NCBI RefSeq assembly: GCF_003597395.2
Contig: NC_133771.1
Span: 60,619,965-60,683,964 of the forward strand
From: Chelonoidis abingdonii
Lineage: Eukaryota; Chordata; Testudines; Testudinidae
DNA: 64,000 nucleotides
Direction of reading: 5' to 3'
How positions within the stretch are numbered: the first letter of the stretch is position 1; every line of letters starts with the position of its first letter. The position numbers were made by a program, and so were the translations under genes. The notes beneath the pieces were generated by a model. The model did not search any database. It was not told where the DNA came from and saw nothing but the letters and a program-made list of their open reading frames with translations. Shown here piece by piece: positions 24,877 to 37,098 of this stretch.

Positions 24877-26295
24877 ATAGATCAGTGAATCAGAAAAGAG
24901 GCTGCCCACTCACATGTCAAGTACTTTGAAGGACTCCCTGAAGTTCCTCCCATATATGGCAACCAAGGAGAATGGCAGGCTTCCAGCTGTAGTGAAGTGG
25001 GCCAGAATGCTAAAACACTGTGCTCGGCAGTTCCAAAGAGAAGAAAAATATTTATTTGCTTATTGCCTGGAACTTCTGAAGCCTCTGTGGCTGTGAAAAC
25101 TAGGAGGCCAGGGGAACGTCTGTGTGTCAGCAACTGCATAAACTACTTTTCAGCTGATAAGAACTCTGGAGATATTAAGAAAAAAGGGTTTTCACTCTAA
25201 AGGTAGAACAAACACAACACTGAGAGAACTTCTAAGTTGCTTGAGCTCAAATTCTACCCACAGATGCATATAAGCAGCTGCCATTAAAACCTGGATGCTT
25301 TTGAAGACTTGGCTTTTGGAATGTGTTTCTCTGCAAGAAAGTCTGTGGTTATGAGTCATGTGGCTGAACCCATGTTTAAATTCTAATGGGTGGCATATAT
25401 TAGGTGGGGTTTTTCCTTTGCCCATCACAGATCAGCTGAGTTATTCTGGTTTTACCTCATGAAGACTTCTTTTTATTTTAAAAAAAGAATCAGGAGAATT
25501 CACGCTGTATCTTTTAAAAATACATATTTATTGGTCTTAGGTGAATGTTTGTTTTTCTCATTTTGTCCAGGAGCTCAGTAAAGAGAAAATTTAATTTTTG
25601 AAATATAAGGAAGCACAATACTTAAGTACTTACTTCTGGCAAAACTCCCATTGATATCAGAAGCAGATTTGCCTGAGTAAAGACTTCAGGACCTGAATTT
25701 ATGTTTCAGAAGGGAGAATAAACAAATACAATTCAGTCAAATTAAGTTTTTTCCCTTCTCATGGCCACCACCGCTAATAAAGGTTCTTCAGGCCAAATTA
25801 AGCCATTAGCTATGACCATGCAACAACATTATTCTAAAATTATGCCTTTGTGATACTGCTTCATACTCATTGTCTTTAATAAGTTTACAAAGGTGTAACT
25901 GTATAGAATTTAGTGAACAAATATGTTGATTTACATGAAAATGTTATCCATTTCTCTGTCTCTCTCTCTAATGGATATAAATTGTGCACTGCTAATAGGA
26001 AAAAAGTACTAAAAACTTTTGTCACTAAAATCAGCCCATATGAGTCAATACACACAGGATGCAGATGTTATGAAGGAGGTACCAGTTTTATAAAGTTGTG
26101 TTTTCAGTGTTCATAACAAAGAACAAGCAGATGCTCAATGAAATTGATATTCAACACATTTAAAACTGATAAAAGAAACAATATAGAACTCAATGCAACA
26201 ATATATATTGAGCCCAAGAACCTAGCAGGATTTGTAAAATGACTGAATGCTTATATGGATCACAAGAACATTCATAGTCCCATTATTTAGGACAA
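24877..26295. other. Intron sequence, nothing recognised
   Basis: AT-rich unique-looking sequence; short (TC)n near 25955. No exon-like conserved frame. Confidence 0.4.
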
Positions 26296-26460
26296 TATTT
26301 TAAAAATGAATGGATATAAACCTCCTGCTTCAGAGTTCATGCCAACCACTAACTCACGGAGATTAGGAAGAAACTTTCCCTCTGGACAGGTTATTCTATA
26401 GTTGTCCACTACAGGGTTTCTCACATTTAAACTATAGTGTGCCTTGATTAGTTTTAGTTA
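26296..26460 (+). mobile_element. CR1 3'-UTR fragment
   Basis: Contains cctcctgcttcagagttcat, aggaagaaactttccctctg and acaggttattctatagttgt, matching the + orientation of the turtle CR1 3'-UTR. The terminal tail is missing. Confidence 0.6.
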
Positions 26461-26960
26461 CATTAACTAACGTATATTTAGTTACATCAAAATCATTCTT
26501 TTGGCAGATTCATGGTCTGGTTTCCAAACAGTCCATCCAGATTATTAGGGTCCCTCAAACAAGGTCTTGACTTTAAATGTATATAAGTACTAAAATATTG
26601 CATGACTTTATTTTCAAAACTGGACTTCCATCTGGTATATAAAGAGAATGTGCAAGGCGTTTTGTAATGTTGTAATGGGGGATGAGTTCAACCATGACCT
26701 TTGAAATTGGGCTTCTTAGATTGCTGGAATCAGACTTGTGAAAATCATGTAATTGGTCTTTTGAAAGAAGGGAGGAGAGAATGTATATTAAATCTATATT
26801 TCATAATTTTAATAACAAAGGGGAAATTATCTTTAATCTACTAACTTTTATGGCCCTTAATGGCAAATTTATTGTGTTTGTTGGATCACATTATAATAAG
26901 TCTATCAGTGTTTCTAAAATAATATGCTTATGCAACAGGGTGCCCTGTGTTAAGCTACGG

Positions 26961-27727
26961 TGTCCCCGTCAGCCCGATTCGGGAGTTGGTGCACCCCATC
27001 ACGTGGGGGTCCCCCCGTTAAGCAGGTGATTTTGGCCAAGTGGGTCCTGGCCCCTGGCAGGGTCACTTAGACAAATAGCCCATAGCCTTTGGGCAGGGAA
27101 AACAAACAGTCTGGAGCTCTGGAGCCTCCTGGCTGGGGCAAAATGAACAACCAGTCTAGAGTCCTGCAGTCTCCTAGGTGGGGCAGGCTGCAACACATGG
27201 GGAATTAGCCCCCTGGAGGGGCAAAGCAGTAAGCGATTGCAGCCCCAGGACGGGGCAAAGCAACCAGCCAGTCTATGGCCCTGCAGCCTCCTGGCTGGGG
27301 CAGGCAGTTGCCCTGGGGGAATTAGCCTTCTGGGCAAGGCAAAATATCAATCATTCTACAGCCCTTGGGTGGGGCAAAACAAACAAACAGTCGGTAGGCC
27401 TTACTACCCTCTGGCTGGAACATAGAACAGGCAGCAGCTTCCTCAGTGGGCAGCAGCTTGGCTTCCCCGGCAGTATCCGCAGTCAGTGAGTAGCCTGGAG
27501 CGTAGTCCGGGTATTCGGGCTTTATGCCAGGAGCATCACAGGAACCGGCATGGTACATCCTTCCTCCTCCGTTGCCCTCCCACTCCTTGACTCAGCTGGG
27601 CAGCCTCCTTTTATCTGGCTTCTTCATCTGGAGCATGTGTAGCAGGGGAAAGGGGACATGGCCACCTGGACCCACAATGATTGGTCTGTCCCCGGAGGCC
27701 CAGTGCGGGGTTGGTACACCCCATCAC
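26961..27727. repeat. GC-rich repeat block bounded by about 41-bp direct repeats
   Basis: 26961-27002 and 27687-27727 both read tgtcccc...gttggt(g/a)caccccatcac. Between them a degenerate unit recurs about every 120-150 bp: cagtct(gg/ag/at) ... cctgcagcctcctggctggg ... ggggaattagcc. It could be a minisatellite-bearing LTR or a composite repeat. The open frames across it on both strands are composition artefacts. Confidence 0.65.
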
Positions 27728-28269
27728 AGCCTATCATAAATAATCTCCCAACTGTACTATAAAGTGGAATAGTCTTGCTTGCATACACATTACTAAACTG
27801 TGTTATAAACATATTACTGCATTATATTATAGACAATTGTGTATCACAATTTAGTAACATGTTTCGGTCCCAATTACAAGGCAAGACTAGACCCTCTTAT
27901 AACACAGATGGGGACTATTGTTTTATAACATAGTCCGTGTACAACTTAGATTTGAATGTGTAGACAGCTCCATAAAGGCCTGATCCTGTTCCCATTGAAA
28001 TCTGTGAGAGATCTGTCACTAATTTAATTGAAGAAAAATTCGGAAGTAAGTAATGAAAGTGGATCAATAGTAGCACGAGTGTTCTTTGAATTCCCCACAT
28101 ATTCCCATTGTTTTCTAACTGATCTATGCTGAGAACCAGAAATAATCACTCTGTGGTCACATTGCAATTAGCTGACCTTCTTCAATCAAATTAAGTAAAA
28201 GATTAGGTACTAAGCAGAATTTTGCACAGATTAGAATTTGGTTTTCAGTAGAAATTTCCTGTCAAGAGA
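27728..28269. other. Intron sequence, nothing recognised
   Basis: AT-rich, no repeat or coding signature identified. Confidence 0.4.
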
Positions 28270-28450
28270 GGAAAATGTTATGGTTAAGATGATGGGCTAG
28301 GACTCAGGAGGAGCTGGCTTCAGTTCCTGGCTTTGCCACAGACTTTCTTTGTAATCTTAGGAGAGTCACTGTGCCTCAGTTCCTCATCTGTAAAAATTCA
28401 GACAACACTTCCATGTTTCACTGGGTGTTGTGAGGACAAAGTCACTCTTA
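28270..28450 (+). mobile_element. MIR-type (CORE) SINE
   Basis: The series ggactcaggaggagctgg, ttcctggctttgccacagac, gtcactgtgcctcagttcct and catctgtaaaaattcagaca reads as a MIR/CORE-SINE in forward orientation, with tRNA-related head lost and body well preserved. Confidence 0.8.
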
Positions 28451-28849
28451 TTTGCAAGACCCTCAGATATTATGTGACAGGGCCCACATAATAGATGGAT
28501 GCATAACAAAAAAGTAGATAATATTTTTGATTATGGAATTTTGTTCCTTAATGTATAGATCACTCATTTCTAATATGATTTTATTCCTTTCATAAGCAAT
28601 GTTGATATGATGATCTTGATTTATTGCAGTAAGGTCAGTATCTTGATAAGGTAAATTTTTACTTTTTTAGACTAACCACTGCAACATTGGATGAGATGAA
28701 GAAGGGGCCTTACATTTGAAAACATACAGAATTGAAAAAAGTAGAAATCTAGAAAATGTAAAGACATTGTTTCCAGGGATAATTGGATTTTTTTTCTTAA
28801 TAGAGGTTTACCTACTCAGATGTCTGAATAACAGGCATTGCTCCTGTTA

Positions 28850-30408
28850 AGAACAGTGTAGGAAGATGTAAGACTGTGTGTGTGCGCATGTACACTCTTG
28901 ACTCATATTTAGCTTGTGGACCACTATGATCCCCGGATCCCTTTCTGCAGTACTCCTTCCTAGACAGTCATTTCCCATTTTGTATGTGTGCAACTGATTG
29001 TTCCTTCCTAAGTGGAGTACTTTGCATTTGTCCTTATTGAATTTCATCCTATTTACTTCTGGCCATTTCTCCAGTTTGTCCAGATCATTTTGAATTACAG
29101 TCCTGTCCTCCAAAGCACTTACAACCCCTCCCAGCTTGGTATCATCCACAAATTTTATAAGTGTACTCTTTATGCCATTATTTAAATCATTGATGAAGAT
29201 ATTGAACAGAACCGGACCCAGAACTGATCCCTGCGAGGCCCCACTTGTTATGCCCTTCCAGCATGACTGTGAACCACTGATAACTATTCTCTGGGAACGG
29301 TTTTCCAACCAGTTTTGCACTTATCGTAGCTCCATCTAGGTTGCATTTCCCTAGTTTATTTATGAGAAGGTCATGTGAGACAGTATAAAAAGTGTTACTA
29401 AAGTCAAAATATACCACGTCTACCACTTCCCCCCTATCCACGAGGCTTGTTACCCTGTGAAAGAAAGCTATCAGGTTGGTTTGACATGATTTATTCTTAA
29501 CAAATCCATACTGACTGTAACTTATCACCTTATTATCTTCTAGATGTTTGCAAATTGTTTGCTTAATTATTTGCTCCATTAGCTTTCCAGATACAGAAGT
29601 TAAGACGAGTGGTCTGTAATTCTTGGGTTGTCCCTTATTTCCCCTTTTCTAGATTGGCACGATATTTACCCTTTTCCAGTCTTCTGGAATCTCTCTCATC
29701 TTCCATGACTTTTCAAAGATAATCACTAATGGCTCAGATATCTCCTCAGTCAGCTCCTTGAGTATTCTAGGGTGCATTTTATCAGGCCCTGGTGACTTGA
29801 GAAATCTAACAGGTCTAAGTAATTTTTAACTTGTTCTTTTCCTATTTTAGCCTCCGATCCTACCTCATTTTCATTGGCATTCACTAAGTTAGATGTCCAA
29901 TCACCACCAATCTTCCTGGTAAAAACTGAAACAAAGAAGTTATTTAGCACTTCTGCCATTTCCACATTTTCTGTTATTGCTTTTCCTGCCTCATTGAGTA
30001 ATGGGTCTACCCTGTCCTCTTGCTTCTAATGTATTTGTAGAATGTTTTCTTGTTACCCTTTATGTCTGTAGCTAATTTGATCTCGTTTTGTGCCTTGGCC
30101 TTTCTAATATTTGTATTATTTGTTTACGTTCATCCTTTGTAATTTGACCTAGTTTCCACTTTTTGTAAGACTCTTTTTTGATTTTTAGATCATTGAAGAT
30201 CTTCTGGTTAAGCCAGAGTGGTCTCTTGCCATACTTGCTATCTTTTCTACACAGAGGGATAGTTTGCTCTTGTGCCCTTAATAATGTCACTTTGAAAAAC
30301 TGCCTACTGTCTTCAAATGTTTTTTTCCTGAGACTTGTTTCCCACAGGATCTTACCTACTTAACTCCCCGAGTTTGGTAAAATCTGCCTTCTTGAAATCC
30401 ATTGTCTT
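28850..30408 (-). mobile_element. CR1 LINE, antisense, 3'-incomplete
   Basis: Minus strand: linker with [20 protein letters not shown] (30290-30072), then RT pieces SYSQYGFVKNKSCQTNLIAF and VDVVYFDFSNTFYTVSHDLL (29579-29187). These are followed by SGASQGSVLGPVLFNIFIND and an intact FVDD active-site box (29320-28847). It stops near 28850 before the C-terminal RT and 3'-UTR, unlike the usual 5' truncation. Upstream, the same copy probably continues past the Tigger insertion to about 31800. Confidence 0.9.
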
Positions 30409-30410
30409 TA

Positions 30411-31742
30411 CAGTAACTCCTCACTTAATGTTGAAATTACATTCCTGAAAAATGCAACTTTAAGCAAAACAATGTTAAGCAAATCCAATTTCCCCATAAG
30501 AATTAATGTAAATATGCGGGGGTTAGGTTCCAGGGAAACCTAACCATATATATACAGTAAAAGTTTTAAACAAACATTTTAATGCTGGTACACAGCAATG
30601 ATGATTATGAAGCTTGGTTGAGGTGGTGAAGTCAGTGAGTAGGATATTTCCCAGGGAATGCCTTACTGCTAAATGATGAATTAGCACTCAGCTGAGCCCT
30701 CAAGGGTTAACCCATTGATGTTAATTTAGCCTCACACTCTACAAGACAGCACGAATGGAGGGAGGGAGACAGCATGGCAGAGAGAGACAGAGATACGTAC
30801 TGTGTGTGAGAGACAAACGCATTGCCCTTTTAAGTGTGCTGATGCTGCTCTAAGTACATTGCCCTTTAAAGTAGATCAGCAAGTTCAGACGGCAGCTGCT
30901 GCCAGCAAGCTTCCTCCATCCTGACTCCTGTCGTGTTCCCCCCAGCTCTATGGAGATGGGGTAAGCAGGGTGCAGGAGCAGAGGGAGGGGGACACCCTGA
31001 CATTAGTCCCCCCTTCCCCCACCCGCACAGCAAGCGGGAGGCTCCGGGGAGCAGCTCCAAGGCAGAGGGCAGGAGCAGCACACGGCAGTGAGGGAAGGGA
31101 CAGATGAACTGCTGGCAACTGATAGCCTGCTGGCAAGGCTGGCGCTACCATTTAGGTGACCTAGGCAATGGCCTAGGGCTCCAGAATTTTTGAGGGGTGC
31201 TATTTTGCCGGGGGAGGGGGGTGGCACGCGGGCCGGGGGACCTACCGCAGTGATGCCGGCAGACAGTCTGCTGCTGTGAAGGTCCAGCGGAGCTGCCGCA
31301 GTCATGACTGCGGACGGTGCGCTGGTCTAAAGGCTCCGGCGGACCTACTGCAGTGATGCCAGTGGCAGGTCCACCGGAGCCTTTAGACCAGCGGACCGTC
31401 CACTGCTATCACTGCGGCAGCTCTACCGGAGCCGCGGAGGGCGGCGAAACGGCCGTGTGCCTAGGGCGTCAGAAACCCTGGCGCCGGCCCTGCCTGCTGC
31501 GAGGCTGCCACACAGGGAACTTAGGGGAGCCGATGGGGGGCTGCTGGTCCACCCTGGTTCCAAGCCCCCACCAGCTAGCTCCATTGGGCTGCTCTTCATG
31601 CAAGTAGTGGACAGAGCAGGTAGCTGCCAAATGACACTATAAGGGAGCATTGCGCAACTTTAAACGAGCATGTTCCCTAATTGATCAGCAACATAATAAC
31701 GGAACAACGTTAACTGGGACGACTGTAAGTGAGGAGTTACTG
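30411..31742. mobile_element. Tigger/mariner-like element, non-autonomous
   Basis: Ends cagtaactcctcacttaa and ttaagtgaggagttactg-type inverted repeats (3' copy gtaagtgaggagttactg) lie between TA duplications (30409-30410 and 31743-31744). The 1,332 bp include a nested hAT MITE (31134-31492). No transposase motif is visible. It interrupts a CR1 copy. Confidence 0.87.
31134..31492. mobile_element. hAT-like MITE nested in Tigger-like element
   Basis: TIRs are caaggctggcgctacc and ggcgccggccctg. The TSD is cctgctgg (31126-31133) and cctgctgc (31493-31500). The interior is a long GC-rich palindrome: ggtctaaaggctccgg near 31323 and its complement ccggagcctttagacc near 31375. Same family as 4335, 48531 and 50528. 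Confidence 0.87.
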
Positions 31743-31799
31743 TATTTTGCTGTTCTCTCTCCTACCATTCCTTAGAATGTGTAAATAAAACTAATTACA

Positions 31800-33596
31800 C
31801 TAAGAAAATGCCCAGACTCCACAGCAGTGATTTCTCCTCCTGTTCAAAAATGACCTGCAGACTCAACATCTGCTCCCACTCAGCAAAGGGGTGACATTAC
31901 TTTAGCATTGCATAAGAGTGAAGTAAACAGTTGATTAATATTCCATAGTTTGTGTGGCCCTGAAAACAGCCTCATGCAGGCTTCCTCAACCATACATCAA
32001 AATCAAGGAGCACTGTGGGGCAGGTCTGTGTGACTAGCACCTGGCTGATTGTAGAAGCCTAGAGGATACTAGGTTTTAGAATGCTACAATGTTAATGTTA
32101 CAACTTAGGATCTGTCTACACCAAAAACACTGCAGTAGCACAGCTGCAGCACTTCAGCTGCACCGCTGTAGTGCTTCAGTGTAGACACTACATACATCAA
32201 CGGGAGGGATTCTCCATCAGCATAGGTAATCCACTTCCCCAAGAGGCGGGAGCACTGGCTGTACCTGGGTTTCGCCAACATAGCTACGTCTCTCAGGGGT
32301 ATGGATTTTTCACACCCCTTAGAGATATAGTTATGCCAAGTAAGTTCCCAGTATAGACCAGCCTTTAGATGCATGACTTATGTTTACACTGCCAGTTTTC
32401 TTGTATCTGTTTTTACTCTTTCTGTAGCAGTGGACACACCATATAGGAGATAACCTCTAGATCAAACAAAGAGGACTAAGGGGCCTTTTATACCTTTGCC
32501 TCTCTGTTTGGTGAATAGATGGCATGTAGTTTAAAGCTCTCCTTTTTTGTCTCCTGCCTGGACCTGTCAGTATGTTGAAAAAAAAATCAGAAGATATGGC
32601 CCAGATTAACCCCACATCTGTAGGGGTTGCAACGTAGCTCTCTTAGGTTCCATGAGGCAGTTGCAACCAAGAAGAGCTTCATTCCCTAGGTATCAGTCAT
32701 ACCATTGCACAACCTCTGATGTTCAGCTTTAACATACATATCTGGGGCTCCATAGAAACCCTGAGAATGATGACTGCCTGGTGTCTCTCACATTCTTCAG
32801 CCTCATCCATTTTTATGGGTTACATTGTCTGACTCCAGGGTCTCTGAGCAGACCGAGGATTACAGGTAGTTTGCACTGTTTTGTTGTTATTCCTGGTAGC
32901 GTTTGTGCTGCCAGGAGCCTGCAATGAATCTGGACCAACAACTTGATTGTGTTAGATCCCTGGTCCTCTGAAGTAATCTTGTTATTATACCCCCTTGTGA
33001 TTTGGTGTAAAAAAGATAAATAATGCAGAGTGAATTACAAGCCAATAGACCAAATTGTTTAGTCAAAAGCTGATTTTTTTTGACTTCATTATTTTCATAT
33101 AAGCAAATAAGATTTAAAAAAAAATTAGAACTTTTTAAAAAGCTGTATATTTTGAATAACTTAAACATTATTGTTGAAAAGTGTAGCCAATTTTGGACCA
33201 CACTTGTGGTTTGTTATTTAGAATGTTCAAGAGACCAGCTAACTAAGTTTAGCCAAATGTATTCCCTAAATACAAAACAGTAGAATATGGAAAAGAGACA
33301 TACATGCCCTCTTTCTGGGAAGCAATTCTTATCTCACAGTACGTTCAGCTTACACTGAAGGTGTACGTCAAAGATACACGCTCAAATCCACTTCTGTTTA
33401 TATTTCTTGTAACTTTAAGTTTAAGCTACTAGTTTGTGCCAGTTTTGTCCTGGGTACCTTCCTATCCCTTTCCCATATTTCATTTTGAATACTACATTCC
33501 AAGTGTTGATGAGCCATAAAAGTACTTCCTAACTCTACTTGGTACAAAGAATTCATGCATCTTTGATTTGACAAGTTTCCTACTAGTATTCCTGAT
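31800..33596. other. Intron sequence around a small MITE
   Basis: Apart from the inverted-repeat element at 32106-32367 I recognise nothing. 33060-33200 is very AT-rich. Confidence 0.4.
32106..32367. mobile_element. Inverted-repeat MITE of uncertain superfamily
   Basis: ggatctgtctacacc at 32108 pairs with tatagaccagcc near 32355. Inner parts also pair (gtagcac.gctgcagcac / ggcgggagcactgg region). TTA-like flanks are possible. The TGTCTACACT terminal word is common in turtle MITEs. Confidence 0.55.
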
Positions 33597-34850
33597 AAGG
33601 TCTCAGTATTGTGTCCAGTTCTAGATGCCACATTTCAGGAAAGATGTGGACAAATTTGAGAAAGTCCAGAGGAGAGCAACAAAAATGATAAAAGGTCTAG
33701 AAAAAATGAGCTATGAGGAAAGTTTGAAATAAATTGGTTTATTTAATCTGGAGAAGAGAAGATTGAGGAGGGACATGATAGTTTTCAAGTACATAAAAGG
33801 TTGTTACAGGGAGGAGGGTGAAATATTGTTCCCGTTAAACTCTGATAATAAGACAAGAAGCAATGAGCTTAAACTGCAGCAAGGGAAGTTTAGGATAGAG
33901 ATTAGGAAAAAATTCCTGTCAGGGTAGTTAAGCACTGGAACAAATTGCTGAGGGAGGTTGTGGAATTGCTGTCATTGGACGTTTTTAAGAACAGGTTAGA
34001 CATACACCTGTCAGGAAGGGTCTAGTTATTACATAGTCCTGCCTTGAGTGCAGGGGACCGGAGTGTGTTGCCAATGTTATAATCACACAAAACCGAACAC
34101 TCCTGTCACAGCCCTTCTCTGAGGCCCTGCCCATTTCCCGCACCTTCTCAGAGGCCCCGCCCTGCTCACTCCAATCCTCCCTCCGTCGTTCACTCTTCCT
34201 CACCCTCACTCACTTTTACTGGGGTGGGGTTTGGATGAGGGGTTTGGAGTGTAGGAGGGGGCTGGGGAAGGGGGTTGAGGTGTGGGGGCATGAGGGCTCT
34301 GGCTGGGGTGGGGCCAGCAATAAGGGATTTGGGGTGCAGGAGAGGGCTCCAGGCTGGGCCAGGGGGTTAGGGTCCAAAGGGGAGCAGGGTTCCTGCAGTG
34401 CTTACCGTGGCTCCAAGAAAGCAGCCACCAGGTCCCTTCAGCCTCTAGGTGCATGGGCAGCCAGGTGCCTCTGCATGGTGTGCACTGCCTTTGCACCCGC
34501 AGGCACTGTCCCTGCCTAGCAGCTCCCATTGGTTGCGGTTCCCAGCCAATGGGGTCTAGGGGGGCAGTGCTTGGTGCAGGGGCAGCATGTGGAGCCTCCC
34601 AGTCTCTGGCTGCCCTAGTGCCTTGGGGCTGCAGGGACCTGGCAGCCGCTTCCGGGAGCAGCGCCGAGCCAGGGAAGGTTGGGAGCCTGCCCTAGCCCCA
34701 GGCCCCTGCTGCGCCACCATCTGGACTTTTAACGGCCTGGTCGGCAGTGTCGACTGGAGCCACTAAGGTCCCTTTTTGAACAGGAGTTCCTTCCGTTCCT
34801 GGACTAGATGACCTGTCAAGGTTCCTTCCAGTCCTACACTTCTTTGACTC
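33597..34850 (+). mobile_element. CR1 LINE 3' end, split by an insertion
   Basis: The + strand gives VQFxxPHFRKDVDKFEKVQR-like coding (from 33612), then the canonical CR1 C-terminus with ACA GGTTAGACA at about 34000. The last conserved phrase ggactagatgacctgtcaag is at 34800. Between gagtgcagggga (to 34058) and ctggactagatgacc (from 34799) lies a foreign GC-rich insertion. Confidence 0.9.
34059..34798 (-). mobile_element. GC-rich DNA-transposon-like insertion in CR1
   Basis: Begins ccggagtgtgttgccaatgt and shows cacaaaaccgaacactcctg. It then has a G-rich middle (ggggtttggatgaggggttt) and an inverted repeat tcccattggttgcggttccc / ccaatgg. It ends with the gtcgactggagccac region. I recognise it as an abundant turtle GC-rich repeat; its outer gttggcaaccc-type end appears truncated on the 3' side. 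The class is uncertain. Confidence 0.7.
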
Positions 34851-35839
34851 TAATGCCAAAGCTGACTTCAGCTTTGCAAAGTGTAGTGGGATATGGTGAA
34901 TGGAATTGTGGGAAGAGCATAATACATTAATTTAGCATAACTTCCCAACACTTTAGGGGTATAATGTATATTATATTAATACCATGCATGTAGTACCTAT
35001 TAATGTGGTGTTTACTATGCCTAACACATTGTAGGAATGTAGACTGACTGAATTAAACATGGGGGAGGCCTTATTTCTTGGAAGACAGGAATACGGGGGT
35101 AAATTAATTAGCAGGCTGAAAATGGAATATTTGCGCTAAGATAAGTAAATGGATTAGTAAGATAAGAGGCAGAACTGTACACAGCATGCTGTACAGGGAT
35201 TGATTCTTACAAAGTAACTAAGCCAATCACAAAATGTGTTATGCAGTGTATAGTTAATGCAATGAGATGTGTAAATGTATGTGGAAGGGAGAGGTTTGCT
35301 GTGTGACTTTGGATGTGTGGTATGCACTACCCTCAGGCCTCCCCATGCTTTAGTCTAATCAGCTCAGAGTAGCTTTGCTGTATGCCAAATAAACGAAACT
35401 GAGTGATGAGACTGGAGTCAAACTGAGTTCTTGGGGAACTGAGTGGAAGAGTCTCAGGGAGACCCCAACACACACGTACTGGCTGGTAACATGAACACCA
35501 ATAATTCTGGAAGCTCAGTGTTTCACTTCAGGTCATATTTATTAAATGTTTCTTTTCTAGCGTGCATGAAACATTCCAATACATTACTTCATGCACTAGA
35601 AGTAAAAATAGATCTCTGCTAAAACAGAAGTATGAGTGTGTATGAAAATGTCTTTTATTTTACCAGTGCACAAAAGCAGAATTTTAGAAGTTTAGTTCTC
35701 AACTAGACACATCTGGCTGGTACATTTGGAACATCTCAGTACATCCAGTTTGAGGCTCTTTCCTGGAGGTCCTATTGGCAGCTGGTTGGCCCACTGGCCC
35801 TAGTTAAGCCATCAGCAAGAATGGGAAACTGTCCAAGCA
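34851..35839. other. Intron sequence with a possible solo LTR
   Basis: 35032-35470 begins tgtaggaatgtagactgact and contains an aaataaa polyadenylation signal at about 35388, followed by gactggagtcaaactgag and a segment ending ccaacacaca. That order suggests an LTR in + orientation, but no target duplication was found. Confidence 0.35.
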
Positions 35840-36115
35840 ACTGGGATCCAACCTGCTCCCACTCCCCTGCCTTGACTTCCTGGCATCCTGACCTGGCTTG
35901 ACTCCTGGCGTCTGACTTGTGGTACTGATCTCGTTTGATTCCTGCCTCTGACCCTGGTATACTGAGTGGCCTGACTTTGGTTACTGACTTGTGGTTCTGA
36001 TCCCAAGTTTGTCTCCTGCTTCTGATGTCCCAGTGTCCTGACCCAGCTGACTCTCAACTCCTGTCTTGTGACTGAGGGCTCTGGCTCTGACCGCTAGTCC
36101 TGGCTGCTCATGACC
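35840..36115. repeat. CTGAC-rich degenerate tandem repeat
   Basis: Words tcctgac, tctgact and tggcatcc/tgg(c/t)ttgact recur every 20-30 bp, giving a pseudo-open frame on the minus strand. It resembles the CTGAC minisatellite portions found in some turtle LTRs. Confidence 0.6.
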
Positions 36116-36179
36116 CAACCATGACACAGTGTTGGTGTACTGGTTTAAATTCTTATATGGCACCCTCACCATGGCATCT

Positions 36180-36500
36180 AAGTTATCTAAAAGTATCCTA
36201 TGAATTCTGGATTTGACCATCACTAGAAGGATATTGTCCAACAAATGACACTTGTCATTCAACAGTAGCTCATTTTCAGTGATATCAAAGGCAGCTGAGA
36301 GATTACCTTGGACATTTAATTTTTGTCCACCAGAAGGAAATCAGTAGTAAGACCAGGGAAGACTTCATACCATACCTGGGCCTAAAACCTGACTGACAAG
36401 GATCCAGGAAATCTGAGGGCTCCAGGTGATGCCAAAGTGGCTTTACCTCCAGCTTTTCTATAAATGTGTCAAATAAAGAGAAGACCACAGACAGGATAAT
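36180..36500 (-). pseudogene. L2-like LINE reverse-transcriptase relic
   Basis: Minus strand: DPCQSGFRPRYGMKSSLVLLL (36488-36303 frame) is the QSGFRPGxxTExALV box of L2-type RT. After a frame change comes LSAAFDIT..ELLL (about 36300-36260), matching LSAAFDTVDHxLLL. Then there is a degenerate continuation to 36180. It is frameshifted and clearly dead. Confidence 0.75.
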
Positions 36501-37098
36501 AATCGGTTAAAACGCAACATCAAGAGATTGACCAGTAATTGCTGTTCTTTAGAATGTAAACTTTTGGGGGGAGGGATTCCCTTATTTTTAGCACAATTTA
36601 TGCATTATACAGTTCTAAATAAGTCATAGCAGTCCTGTTTGGTAACACGGTGCATGTTTAATTATACTTGGAGGGATACATCCAGAAATAATTTAAGGAA
36701 AAAGTCAGTTGCAATTTCTGCCCCCTTACTAGTTAGGAAACATTGGTGCTGATTTCTGCTACATGCACCTTTTAATGCACAGGTGATTGAACTAGTCCTA
36801 AGTTGTGTTATTTCATTAGAAAAAAGTAGATCTGGTGAGATCATTTTAAGCATAAGTTAATTGTTTCCTTACCTTAAATAACATTCAGCTTTTGCAGCTG
36901 TTTAGTCACTAGGGAGGGACCTGGCTTCATGTGCCTTTGTGCATCTGTCAACTAAATTAGAGATCTAAATGAAAAATCTAGCATTCATGAGAATTATGTG
37001 CATTTGGGACACTCCCTAGAGGACTGTGTGTAACAAAAACATGAATGGACTAGAATGAAATACTGCATGTTCATCTTTGACAGATATAATCCTGCTCC
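36501..37098. other. Intron sequence, nothing recognised
   Basis: AT-rich, no repeat signature. Confidence 0.4.

Noticed and set aside
26999..27558. Open frames on both strands in the GC-rich repeat block
   Set aside because: They follow the internal repeat unit; no domain.
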